Origin: Caballeronia sordidicola
GTDB lineage: Bacteria; Pseudomonadota; Gammaproteobacteria; Burkholderiales; Burkholderiaceae
Length of the DNA: 32,720 bases
Assembly: GCF_002220365.1 (NCBI RefSeq)
Contig: NZ_MTHB01000178.1
Location: 1-32,720 of the forward strand
Direction of reading: 5' to 3'
Every line of letters starts with the position of its first letter. Positions within the stretch are counted from its first letter, which is position 1. The position numbers and the translations under genes were made by a program. The notes below the pieces were generated by a model, which saw only the letters and a list, made by a program, of their open reading frames with translations, ran no database searches and was not told the DNA's origin. Shown here piece by piece: positions 14,819 to 22,123 of the stretch.

Positions 14819-16206
14819 CAATTTTGCGAGGGAGTCAAAGACGGCTTGACGCGCCAGACTGCGTCGCCCACGTCATCGGCAACCAGCAGCGCGCCGTCAC
14901 GGTCGAGCGTTACGCCGACCGGGCGTCCTCGTGCATCGCCTTCTGGCGAGAGGAATCCCGTAAGGATATCTTCAGGCGGCCCCGACGGTCTTCCCCCGGA
15001 AAATGGCACGAAGATCACCTTGTAGCCACTGCGCGGCTTGCGATTCCACGAGCCATGCTGCCCAATGAACGCACCATTGCGATACTTCGCGGGGAACAGG
15101 GTGGCGTCGTAGAACGTGAAGCCCAGCGGCGCGGTATGCGAGCCCAACGCGTAGTCCGGCGCAATCGCCCGGGCGACCATCTCGGGATTTTGTGGCTTTA
15201 CGCGGGTATCGACGTGCTGGCCGTAATAACTGTAGGGAAAACCGTAGAACGCGCCGTCTTTCACCGCTGTCATGTAGTCGGGAACAAGATCGTTACCCAG
15301 TTCGTCGCGCTCGTTGACCACGGTCCAAAGCGCACCGCTTTCCGGGTTCCACGACATGCCGTTAGGATTGCGCAAGCCCGATGCGAAGATGCGCGATTTG
15401 CCCGTTGTCCGATCGATTTCCATGATCGACGCGCGTCCTTCTTCCGCTTCGATGCCGTTCTCGCCCGCGTTGCTGTTCGACCCCACCGTGGCGTAAAGCA
15501 GTTTGCCGTCGCGGCTCGCGATCAGGTTCTTGGTCCAGTGATGATCAATCGGTCCCGCCGGCAGGTCGGCGAGTTTTTCACCCGGCCCGGGAATCGACGT
15601 GTCGCCCGTGTGGTACTTGAAATGCAGTATGGCGTCGGTGTTTGCCACGTAGAGATCGTCTCCGACCAGCACCATGCCGAACGGGGAATGCAGCTTGTCG
15701 ATGAACACGCTGCGCTGGTCCGCTACGCCGTCATGATTGCTGTCGCGAAGCAGGATGATGCGATCCGGGCTCGCTTTGGCTGCGCCCGCACGCTTTTGAA
15801 ATTGTTTCGTGATCCAGCCTTTGAACCCGCTCTTCGAATCGTGGACGGCCGGCGCATTGCTTTCTGCCACGAGCACGTCCCCGTTGGGCAATGTTGTAAG
15901 CCAGCGTGGATGATCGAGTCCTCTCGCAAACGCCGTTACGCTGAAGCCCGCGGCGGCCGTTGGCATGGCGCCTTCGGGCCAGGGTTTCGCGGGCGCCACG
16001 TTGAGCGTGGGAATCAGCGTTGACTGTGGAGGAGGCAGCGTGGGATTCGGGCCATAGCCCGTCGCAGTGTCGTTTGCTGCGTTCGCACAGCCGCCCAGCA
16101 ACACCATGCCGCTTAAGCTCGCAACGCACACCGCGGCTGTTGTAATCGCCCTGAGCGCTCCTAGGCGGGGGAAGGAAAACGCGCTGCGATGAAGGTAATC
16201 ACGCAC
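14818..16206 (-). CDS. Sorbosone dehydrogenase-like (PQQ-type beta-propeller) lipoprotein
   Basis: A 462-residue exported protein of the soluble aldose/sorbosone dehydrogenase family, a six-bladed propeller that normally uses PQQ to oxidise sugars or aldehydes in the periplasm. The N-terminus has a hydrophobic stretch and lipobox LLGGC (Cys40), so it is probably lipid-anchored. Family segments: GLDHPRWLTTLPNGDVLVAE, RDSNHDGVADQRSVF, ATVGSNSNAGENG, GLRNPNGMSWNP, NERDELGNDLVPDY, GQHGSWNRKPRSGYKV, GRPVGVTLDRDGALLVADD. The open frame reaches a TTG at 16212, but GAGGG lies 8 bp ahead of the GTG at 16206, which I prefer. Either start overlaps the preceding zinc-ribbon-like gene, and the stop overlaps the next ATG by one base: a coupled three-gene unit. 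The true substrate and PQQ use are unproven. Confidence 0.85.
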   Translation of the reverse strand: MRDYLHRSAFSFPRLGALRAITTAAVCVASLSGMVLLGGCANAANDTATGYGPNPTLPPPQSTLIPTLNVAPAKPWPEGAMPTAAAGFSVTAFARGLDHPRWLTTLPNGDVLVAESNAPAVHDSKSGFKGWITKQFQKRAGAAKASPDRIILLRDSNHDGVADQRSVFIDKLHSPFGMVLVGDDLYVANTDAILHFKYHTGDTSIPGPGEKLADLPAGPIDHHWTKNLIASRDGKLLYATVGSNSNAGENGIEAEEGRASIMEIDRTTGKSRIFASGLRNPNGMSWNPESGALWTVVNERDELGNDLVPDYMTAVKDGAFYGFPYSYYGQHVDTRVKPQNPEMVARAIAPDYALGSHTAPLGFTFYDATLFPAKYRNGAFIGQHGSWNRKPRSGYKVIFVPFSGGRPSGPPEDILTGFLSPEGDARGRPVGVTLDRDGALLVADDVGDAVWRVKPSLTPSQN

Positions 16207-16366
16207 CGCCAATACCCTCGATTACCTTGCCGGTGCCGTTGCACTGTTCGCACTTCTGGCTGTCCTTCTTTCCCGAGCCGTTGCATGCGGCACAAATGTT
16301 CTCGCCGGTTCCAGGCGTGCCGGGCGCCGCTTCGTCGCCGGGATTCAGATCGGTGTTATCGGGCAT
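16199..16366 (-). CDS. Small DnaJ-type zinc-ribbon-like protein
   Basis: A 55-residue protein whose second half has two CxxCxGxG motifs, CAACNGSG and CEQCNGTG, separated by 10 residues, as in half of the DnaJ cysteine-rich zinc-binding domain. Four cysteines are enough for one zinc site. The first 23 residues are Asp/Pro/Gly-rich (PDNTDLNPGDEAAPGTPGTG), and there is no J domain. A strong AAGGAGG lies just upstream of the ATG at 16366. Its TGA overlaps the GTG of the lipoprotein dehydrogenase gene by 8 bp, so translation of the two is linked. Stand-alone proteins of this kind are often labelled DnaJ-like; a chaperone role is not supported without the J domain. Easily missed because of its size. 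Confidence 0.82.
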   Translation of the reverse strand: MPDNTDLNPGDEAAPGTPGTGENICAACNGSGKKDSQKCEQCNGTGKVIEGIGGA

Positions 16367-16495
16367 GGCGCCTCCTTGGGTGACCGGTAATACGCATCGC
16401 TTCGGCGTGTGTGACGCTCGCGCGCCCGAATTTCAGTAGCAGATCATTGACAAGGCGGTAGCAAGGCGCATTCCACGGATGGTTTCATCCGGCAA

Positions 16496-16879
16496 TCATG
16501 GTTTTCGGCCGAACGCTTCGCGCAAGCGTTTCTTGGCGTTATCCAGAATGGTCCGACGCGATTTCGGCAAGTTTCGTCCGGCGCGATTGATATAGAAATT
16601 GAGCATCGACATGGCGGACTGGAACGGCGTGCCTTTGCGCCGGTTGCTGCGCGTTGACGATTTCTTCAGCGAATCAGCGATCTCCTGCGCACTGCCTTCC
16701 TTGAAAATCTCATGCTCGATGTCCATTGCATCGCTCGTTTCCATCACGTGGTGGGACCAGCGCTTGGGGTTCGAACGGTTTGAACGCTGCTTCGGTTTTG
16801 GTTTTGCGCGCGCATGTTTCTGACGCGTGGTATTGCGCTTGCCGTTGCTGCTCGCGCTGCTTTTGGATGCGGTAGCCAT
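16496..16879 (-). CDS. DUF3175 family protein
   Basis: A 127-residue basic protein. The N-terminal 40 residues are Lys/Arg/Ser-rich and look disordered (KPKPKQRSNRSNPKRW). The rest matches what I know of DUF3175: RWSHHVMETSDAMDIEHEIF, IADSLKKSSTRSNRRKGTP, QSAMSMLNFYINRAGRNLP, TILDNAKKRLREAFG. No biochemical function is known to me. Such genes occur in stress-related clusters of Proteobacteria, and the basic composition suggests nucleic-acid association. GGGAGG lies upstream of the ATG. It follows the uracil-DNA glycosylase gene by 15 bp, so the two are almost certainly co-transcribed. Confidence 0.82.
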   Translation of the reverse strand: MATASKSSASSNGKRNTTRQKHARAKPKPKQRSNRSNPKRWSHHVMETSDAMDIEHEIFKEGSAQEIADSLKKSSTRSNRRKGTPFQSAMSMLNFYINRAGRNLPKSRRTILDNAKKRLREAFGRKP

Positions 16880-16894
16880 GTCGTTCCTCCCGGG

Positions 16895-17512
16895 CTATGG
16901 TGCGTGTTTCTCAATCAATTGATGGGCGTGTCTGAAAGCCTCGACGATCGCGCGATACGCACTCTCGCGCGTCTCGGCATCGGGGGATCGAAGTGCATAC
17001 GATGGATGAAAGGTCGCGATGACCAGTCGTCCGTCGTGTTTGATCGCAACCCCCATCGAGGCCTGCAATTTCACGGCCGGTTTTTGCAGGATCGACTTCA
17101 AAGCAGTCACGCCCAATGCAACAACAACTTTGGGATCGTGTTCTGCCAGCTCCCGTTCGATCCAGTAGTGACACGCGTCCACTTCGCGTTGCGCCGGGGT
17201 CTTGTGCATGCGCCGCTTGCCACGCGGTTCCCACTTGAAATGCTTGACCGCGTTGGTCACGTACACCCGGCTGCGGTCCACGCCGGCTTCATCGAGGGCT
17301 TGATCCAGCAATGCGCCGGCGGGGCCGACAAACGGCTTGCCCTGCAGGTCTTCATGATCACCGGGTTGTTCGCCCACGAGCATCAGCGGCGCATGCTGTG
17401 GACCCGCACCTGGAACTGCTTGCGTAGCCGCCTCCCACAACAGGCAGCGGCGGCATTGATCGAGGCGCTCCGGTTGCTGGTCCGGACGAATGCCTATGGG
17501 CCGGGTCGCCAT
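16895..17512 (-). CDS. udgX: UdgX-type uracil-DNA glycosylase
   Basis: A 205-residue member of the uracil-DNA glycosylase superfamily, related to family 4 iron-sulfur enzymes. Motifs: GEQPGDHEDLQGKPFVGPAG (47-66), TNAVKHFKW, and HPSYALR (169-175). The insert GKRRMHKTP (98-106) corresponds to the KRRIH loop that defines UdgX, whose histidine (here H103) forms a covalent bond with DNA after uracil excision; Ile is replaced by Met. Probable iron-sulfur ligands are C20, C23 and C114; where family 4 enzymes have a further Cys (KCRP) this protein has KHF (H91). The expected role is excision of uracil with suicidal DNA cross-linking. It lies 7 bp after the Rieske/FAD reductase stop and 15 bp before DUF3175, in one operon. 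The specific UdgX call rests on the loop, which is quite distinctive. Confidence 0.88.
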   Translation of the reverse strand: MATRPIGIRPDQQPERLDQCRRCLLWEAATQAVPGAGPQHAPLMLVGEQPGDHEDLQGKPFVGPAGALLDQALDEAGVDRSRVYVTNAVKHFKWEPRGKRRMHKTPAQREVDACHYWIERELAEHDPKVVVALGVTALKSILQKPAVKLQASMGVAIKHDGRLVIATFHPSYALRSPDAETRESAYRAIVEAFRHAHQLIEKHAP

Positions 17513-17519
17513 GACTGCA

Positions 17520-19106
17520 TCAACCTGCAGCGGCGCTGCGCGCTTGCGCCAGCGTCAAGGTGGAGCGCATGGCTTCCGCCAGCCGCGCGGCTGGCGCTTC
17601 GCGCTCGCATGCTACGGCCGCCGCAACTTGGCCATCCTTCATCAGATAGGCGATGAACGCCTGAGCATCGAGATCGCCGTCGATCACCACTTCGTCGTGT
17701 TCGCTCGCATGGCCGAGATATTCGACGCGCTTGCCGAAGTGATAGGTCCAGAAATATGGCACGCCCGTGTAATGCTCGTCGCCGCCCACCATGTTCATCG
17801 CGGCGACACGCGCGTGTTGCTGGGCGACGCGCCAGTGTTCTATGCGTAGTGATTTTTCTGAGCGCGGCAGGGGAAATTGCGCGATGTCACCGGCAGCGTA
17901 AAGATCGGCAGCATAAAGATCGGCGGTATTAAGACCGGGTGTGAGACCGGGTGTGAGACCGACGACATGCATTGATGAATCAACGGGAATGCCGCCGTCA
18001 TCCGTGAGCTCGACGCCGTGCAGAAAGTGAGTAGCAGGGCGCACGCCGGTGCCGATGATCACCACATCAACCGGCAATTTTTCGCCGTTATCAAGTTCCG
18101 CTGTGCGCACTGTGTCATCGCCCAGGAGCGCTGCGACTTTGGACTGCATGCGAAACACCACGCCGTTTTTCTCGTGCAGGCGTTGAAACATCCGGCCTAG
18201 TTCATCGCCGAATTGCGAGCCGAGCGGCACCTTTCCCGGCGCGGCCACAGTGACCTCCATCCCTCGCTTTCTCAACGACGAAGCCACCTCCAGCCCGATG
18301 AAACTTGCCCCCACGATCAGCGCTTTCCTCGCGCCTTCGAGTGACGCAAGAATCATGTCTGCATCGTCTCGCGAGCGCAGCAGGAAAACGCCGGGCAAGG
18401 TTGAACCGGGCACGTCCAACGGCTTGGGAATTCCCCCTGTGCAGATCAGCGCGGCGTCGTAATTCAAGGTGAGCTTGTTGGACAGGTCGATTTGCTTTGT
18501 GCTGGCATCGAGTTTCACGACGTGCGCTTCAACCCGTTCAATGCGCTGGGTCGAAAGGAAATCGTCGGGCAAAAGCGGGGGGATCTTCTGCGGCGGCATG
18601 TCGCCGGCAAGCACGAACTTGCTGAGCGCCGTGCGATCGTAGGGCATGCCGTGCTCGGGTCCGATCAGCAGAAGACGGCCATCGAAACCGGCTGCGCGCA
18701 GCGTGGCGCAGGCGGCCGCGCCCGCTGCACCCGCGCCGATCACGGCCATCGTGCGTGTGTCATCGGTCGGCGTGTGCACGGGCCCGGCTTGCGGGTGCGG
18801 CGAAACCAGAACGTTGCCGTTTTCAATGACGACCGGGTAGCGCTTCAGACCGGCCAGCGGCGGCGGCTCGATCAGGCTGCCGTCGGCGAGCGCGAACGTC
18901 CCTTTATGCCATGGACAAACAATGCGTCCATTGCATATCGCACCCTCCTCGAGCGGCGCGCCGGCATGCGGGCAATCCGCTGAAAACGCATGCACCCGGG
19001 CGCCTTGCCGGACCAGCAGGATGGGGGTATCGGCAACGCTTACGCGCGTGCCGCGGTCCTCGCGAAGATCGTCGAATTTTGCTGCTTGTTGCATGGAACC
19101 GGCCAT
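17520..19106 (-). CDS. Rieske [2Fe-2S] plus FAD/NAD(P)-dependent oxidoreductase (AIF-like)
   Basis: A 528-residue fusion. A Rieske ferredoxin domain (1-105) has the cluster ligands C45, H47 (DCPHAGAPL) and C64, H67 (VCPWHKGTF). A pyridine nucleotide-disulfide oxidoreductase domain follows with the FAD motif GAGAAGAAA from 124, a second nucleotide-binding motif VGASFIGLEVASSLRKRG, and the FAD-contacting LYAAGDIAQF. The C-terminal domain is of the AIF/reductase type. It probably moves electrons from NAD(P)H via FAD; partner unknown. The ATG at 19106 has GGGGAG 8 bp upstream. An oddity: just before AAGD the protein carries duplicated residues (TPGLTPGL and ADLYAADLYA), encoded by 12- and 15-bp tandem repeats at 17892-17960. 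It leads the udgX-DUF3175 operon. Confidence 0.92.
   Translation of the reverse strand: MAGSMQQAAKFDDLREDRGTRVSVADTPILLVRQGARVHAFSADCPHAGAPLEEGAICNGRIVCPWHKGTFALADGSLIEPPPLAGLKRYPVVIENGNVLVSPHPQAGPVHTPTDDTRTMAVIGAGAAGAAACATLRAAGFDGRLLLIGPEHGMPYDRTALSKFVLAGDMPPQKIPPLLPDDFLSTQRIERVEAHVVKLDASTKQIDLSNKLTLNYDAALICTGGIPKPLDVPGSTLPGVFLLRSRDDADMILASLEGARKALIVGASFIGLEVASSLRKRGMEVTVAAPGKVPLGSQFGDELGRMFQRLHEKNGVVFRMQSKVAALLGDDTVRTAELDNGEKLPVDVVIIGTGVRPATHFLHGVELTDDGGIPVDSSMHVVGLTPGLTPGLNTADLYAADLYAAGDIAQFPLPRSEKSLRIEHWRVAQQHARVAAMNMVGGDEHYTGVPYFWTYHFGKRVEYLGHASEHDEVVIDGDLDAQAFIAYLMKDGQVAAAVACEREAPAARLAEAMRSTLTLAQARSAAAG
17892..17960. repeat. 15-bp and 12-bp in-frame tandem repeats within the reductase gene
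   Basis: GGCAGCGTAAAGATC at 17892-17906 is repeated with one change at 17907-17921 and more loosely at 17922-17936. A 12-bp unit GGGTGTGAGACC then occurs twice (17937-17948, 17949-17960). Both preserve frame and correspond to about residues 383-405. Confidence 0.92.
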
Positions 19107-19236
19107 GTCGCACTCCCCGTCACTCGTTCTTCAGCTTTCAGCAAAAAGCGGGCCGTTGAGCGTGAACATCAGGCGATGCGTGAAGGCTTTGTGCTTTCTT
19201 TCTCCTGCGCACGATAACGAAACGACGAAGCGCTGC

Positions 19237-20157
19237 TCATGCCGCGATCCGCTCCAGCGACGCCGACCCGGCGCGTACGGATTCGAGGATGAGCGACGCG
19301 AGCTGCTGCACCGGTGGCGTGGGCGTGGCTGTCGCGCGCACGAGCGACAGCGGCAGCGACGGTAGCGCGGGCAATCCCAGATCCCGGCCCTCGAATGCAC
19401 TGACGGAAGCGGGCAAGCCATAGCGCGTGCGCACGGTAAGTCCAAGGCCTGCTGCGGCGGCGGCCCACAGTCCGGAGAGACTCGGACTCGTGAACGCCAC
19501 CCGCCAACGGATATTCGCGCGATCGAGTGCCTCGGTCGCGGCGCTGAAAAAGAGGCACGCGCGATCGAACGCGACCAGCGGCAGCGGTTCTGCCGGATCA
19601 GGATTCCACGGCAAGGTCGACGAACCGATCCAGCACATCGCAGGCTCGGCGATCATCTCGTGCCGGTCGCTGCCCGGAAGTTCATGGGCTGACGAAACCG
19701 AGTCGTCCCAGATCAGGGCAAGGTCGAGGTCGTTCGAGTCGATCCGGCTGAGCAGTTCCGTATTGCGCGCGACTCGTGCCTCGATCCGAACCTTCGGATG
19801 CGCGCGCGAGAACCGGCCCAGGACGTCAGGCAACATGACCTCGCCGAAATCCTCCTGCAGCCCGAGCCTGATCCACCCTTCCAGGTCGGGGCCGCGCACG
19901 GCGACAGCGGCTTCGTCGTTGAGATCGACCAGCCTGCGCGCGAACCGCAGCATGGTTTCGCCCGCTTCGGTCAGCGCCAGGTTGCGCCCGGCTTTCTTGA
20001 ACAGCGGCGCGCCCGACTGCTCCTCCAGTTTCTTGATCTGCGCGCTCACGGCCGAGGTCGAGCGCCCGACGCGGTCCGCCGCCTTTGCGAAACTTCCCAG
20101 TTCCATGCCGACCACGAAGGTCCGCAATGAAGCGACATCGAAATTGGTCTGTGACAT
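19237..20157 (-). CDS. LysR-family transcriptional regulator
   Basis: A 306-residue regulator with the standard LysR build. The winged helix-turn-helix is at 8-66 (LRTFVVGMELGSFAKAADRV, STSAVSAQIKKLEEQSGAPL, FKKAGRNLALTEAGETML) and the effector-binding domain at about 90-295. AGGA lies 8 bp before the ATG. It is transcribed away from an MFS transporter 107 bp upstream, the classic arrangement in which a LysR protein controls its divergent neighbour and itself. An inverted repeat suitable for LysR binding lies in the shared gap. The effector cannot be predicted. The co-directional Rieske reductase gene starts 130 bp downstream and is probably a separate unit. Confidence 0.95.
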   Translation of the reverse strand: MSQTNFDVASLRTFVVGMELGSFAKAADRVGRSTSAVSAQIKKLEEQSGAPLFKKAGRNLALTEAGETMLRFARRLVDLNDEAAVAVRGPDLEGWIRLGLQEDFGEVMLPDVLGRFSRAHPKVRIEARVARNTELLSRIDSNDLDLALIWDDSVSSAHELPGSDRHEMIAEPAMCWIGSSTLPWNPDPAEPLPLVAFDRACLFFSAATEALDRANIRWRVAFTSPSLSGLWAAAAAGLGLTVRTRYGLPASVSAFEGRDLGLPALPSLPLSLVRATATPTPPVQQLASLILESVRAGSASLERIAA

Positions 20158-20174
20158 GTTTAATCGTCCTGTTT

Positions 20175-20195
20175 TATCGAATCGTTATTTCGATA
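20175..20195. promoter_or_regulatory. Candidate LysR operator
   Basis: Perfect 7-bp arms TATCGAA (20175-20181) and TTCGATA (20189-20195) are separated by 7 bp. The size and dyad symmetry match LysR-type sites. It begins 17 bp upstream of the LysR ATG, in the gap shared with the divergent MFS gene. The binding protein is inferred from position. Confidence 0.5.
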
Positions 20196-20264
20196 TTACT
20201 TGATATTCAGGATGATGATTATCCGCGAAACTGGGTCCATCGAAAGCATTCAAGAGAGAAAAGC

Positions 20265-21554
20265 ATGGAAACCCAATGTGCAATTCCCTTGCCGCTAACA
20301 GCGCAGCGCAACTTGGGCGCGTCGCACCGATGGAAAGTGCTGGGTGTCGGCGTGGCCGCGAACGTTAGCTTTTCGGCTGCCGCCGCGGGCATTCCTACCA
20401 CCGCCGTGTGGCTGCGCGCCGATTATCACCTCGGCAACGCAGCGCTCGGGTTGGCACTCGGGGCCATGGGGCTGGGCGCCGCGCTCTCGGAGTTGCCGTG
20501 GGGCGTTGCGACCGATCGCTGGGGAGACCGCCCCATCCTGCTGACCGGATTGGCCACGACCGCCGCCGCGTTGCTCTCCATGATGCTGTTCGTCGTGCCC
20601 TCGCATGCGGATGTTCCGGGTTTGTTGTGGCTGGTGATGTCGATGTGCCTGGTCGGTCTGGTCGGCGGGAGCGTGAATGGATCCAGCGGGCGTGCCGTCA
20701 TGAGCTGGTTCCAGGAAGGCGAACGCGGTCTGGCCATGAGCATTCGCCAGACCGCGGTGCCGCTTGGCGGCGGTCTGGGGGCGTTGATCCTGCCCTGGCT
20801 TGCCTCCACCGGGGGATTCCGGCCGGTCTACGGGGTGTTGGCGGCCATGTGCGCGGTCTCGGGTGTGCTCACCTGGCTTTGGCTGCATGAGCCGCCGAAG
20901 GCGCCTGTCGCAGCGCATGCCGCTTCGAACGCGAGTTCACCCGCGCCCGCCGCGCCCGTAGTTGGTCCGCTGCGTGACGGGATGATTTGGCGTGTCGTGG
21001 GGGGCATCGGCATCTTGTGCGTTCCGCAGTTCGCCGTGGTGACTTTCGCCACCGTGTTTTTGCATGACTTCGGGCATGTCGGCATAGCCGGCATTACCGC
21101 GACGATGGTTACCGTCCAGCTCGGCGCGATGATCATGCGCGTTGCAAGCGGCCGTTTCACCGACAAACGCGGCAATCGGCGGGCGTACTTGCGCGGATCG
21201 ACGCTGGTCGCGGTGGCGTCGTTCGTGGTGCTGGGCGCTGCGGTGGCGTCGGGTCACCGGTTGCCGGAAGCGTTGCTGATGGCGCTGATCGCGTTCGCCG
21301 GAATCTGCGTGTCTGCGTGGCACGGCGTGGCCTACACGGAACTCGCGACGCTGGCCGGCAAGGATCGCGCGGGCACGGCACTCGGCATGGTCAACACCGC
21401 CGTGTATTTCGGGCTGTTCCTGACGCCGCTATGCATTCCGCATTTGCTCGCGATCGGATCATGGGGCGTTGTCTGGCTCGCTGCTGCTGTCTGTGCGCTG
21501 GTTGCTTATCCGTTGTTCCCGAAACCAGTGAAGCCCGTGGCTCGGATGGGCTGA
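20265..21554 (+). CDS. Major facilitator superfamily transporter
   Basis: A 429-residue inner-membrane transporter with about 12 hydrophobic segments and a central loop rich in Ala/Pro (around 215-235). The signature loop between helices 2 and 3 is GVATDRWGDRPILL (motif A variant). The second half repeats the pattern with RFTDKRGNRRAYLRG. The general look is that of the CynX/NimT or anion/metabolite:proton symporter groups, but the substrate is unknown. The open frame extends 5' to 20085, overlapping the LysR start on the other strand; the ATG at 20265 with AGAGAG ahead is the sensible start. It is probably controlled by the divergent LysR gene. Confidence 0.9.
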   Translation: METQCAIPLPLTAQRNLGASHRWKVLGVGVAANVSFSAAAAGIPTTAVWLRADYHLGNAALGLALGAMGLGAALSELPWGVATDRWGDRPILLTGLATTAAALLSMMLFVVPSHADVPGLLWLVMSMCLVGLVGGSVNGSSGRAVMSWFQEGERGLAMSIRQTAVPLGGGLGALILPWLASTGGFRPVYGVLAAMCAVSGVLTWLWLHEPPKAPVAAHAASNASSPAPAAPVVGPLRDGMIWRVVGGIGILCVPQFAVVTFATVFLHDFGHVGIAGITATMVTVQLGAMIMRVASGRFTDKRGNRRAYLRGSTLVAVASFVVLGAAVASGHRLPEALLMALIAFAGICVSAWHGVAYTELATLAGKDRAGTALGMVNTAVYFGLFLTPLCIPHLLAIGSWGVVWLAAAVCALVAYPLFPKPVKPVARMG

Positions 21555-21582
21555 TGGATTTGGTCAGTTCGAGGAGGGTGGA

Positions 21583-21885
21583 TTACCGTGTCCTCCCGCC
21601 TTCGTTGGTTTCCCATAATCGTCGATATGGATCGAACCATTCGCTGGCATCTTTCAAGGCCGCCGCCGCGAGCCGGCATGGACGGCGTTGCGCGTCACGC
21701 TCGCGCACGATCAGCCCGGCATGCTCGAGCACCCTGAGATGCTTGGACACGGCGGCGAGTGTCATGTCGAACGGTTCAGCAAGCTCCGACACCGATGCGT
21801 CGCCTCGTGCAAGCCGCGCAAGGATTGCCCGCCGGGTCGGATCGGAGAGCGCCGCAAAAGTCGAGTTGAGGAGGTCGGTAGTCAC
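21583..21885 (-). CDS. ArsR-family winged-helix regulator
   Basis: A 100-residue regulator: FAALSDPTRRAILARLARGD, VSELAEPFDMTLAAVSKHLR and VLEHAGLIVRERD form the ArsR winged helix-turn-helix, followed by a C-terminal DASEWFDPYRRLWE helix. It lacks the cysteine metal-binding motifs of metal sensors. This belongs to the SdpR-like subgroup that usually precedes an activator of Hsp90 ATPase (SRPBCC) gene, but no such partner follows; the next gene is the convergent MFS gene 28 bp away. The start is a GTG at 21885, with CAGG upstream. The target is unknown. Confidence 0.88.
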   Translation of the reverse strand: MTTDLLNSTFAALSDPTRRAILARLARGDASVSELAEPFDMTLAAVSKHLRVLEHAGLIVRERDAQRRPCRLAAAALKDASEWFDPYRRLWETNEGGRTR

Positions 21886-22004
21886 GCGCGCGCCTGATGG
21901 TTCGTGAGGTCAGCGGTTCGCTCACCATGAGGTATGGTTGAAACAGACGACTGCAATGTCAAGGTACGGAAGGGGCGCGGTTATTCGTCTAATGTGTAAT
22001 GTGT

Positions 22005-22049
22005 ATCCCGACGATCCCGGCGATCCCGACGATCCCGACGATCCGGATC
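22005..22049. repeat. 9-bp tandem repeat, five copies
   Basis: Units ATCCCGACG, ATCCCGGCG, ATCCCGACG, ATCCCGACG and an imperfect ATCCGGATC follow one another. It lies 75 bp upstream of the preferred sirtuin start. In the sirtuin frame it would encode an Asp/Pro/Gly run (DDPGDPDDPDDPD) if translation began further upstream. Confidence 0.92.
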
Positions 22050-22123
22050 ATCGCTTTGGTGCAAACCTGCTGGATCGATCCGCGCTCCAGCAGAAAAAGC
22101 GTGTTGCCGCTACTATTGCGAAG

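Noticed and set aside
14812..16023. Plus-strand open frame of 403 codons
   Set aside because: Antisense to the sorbosone-dehydrogenase-like gene, with no domain or ribosome site.
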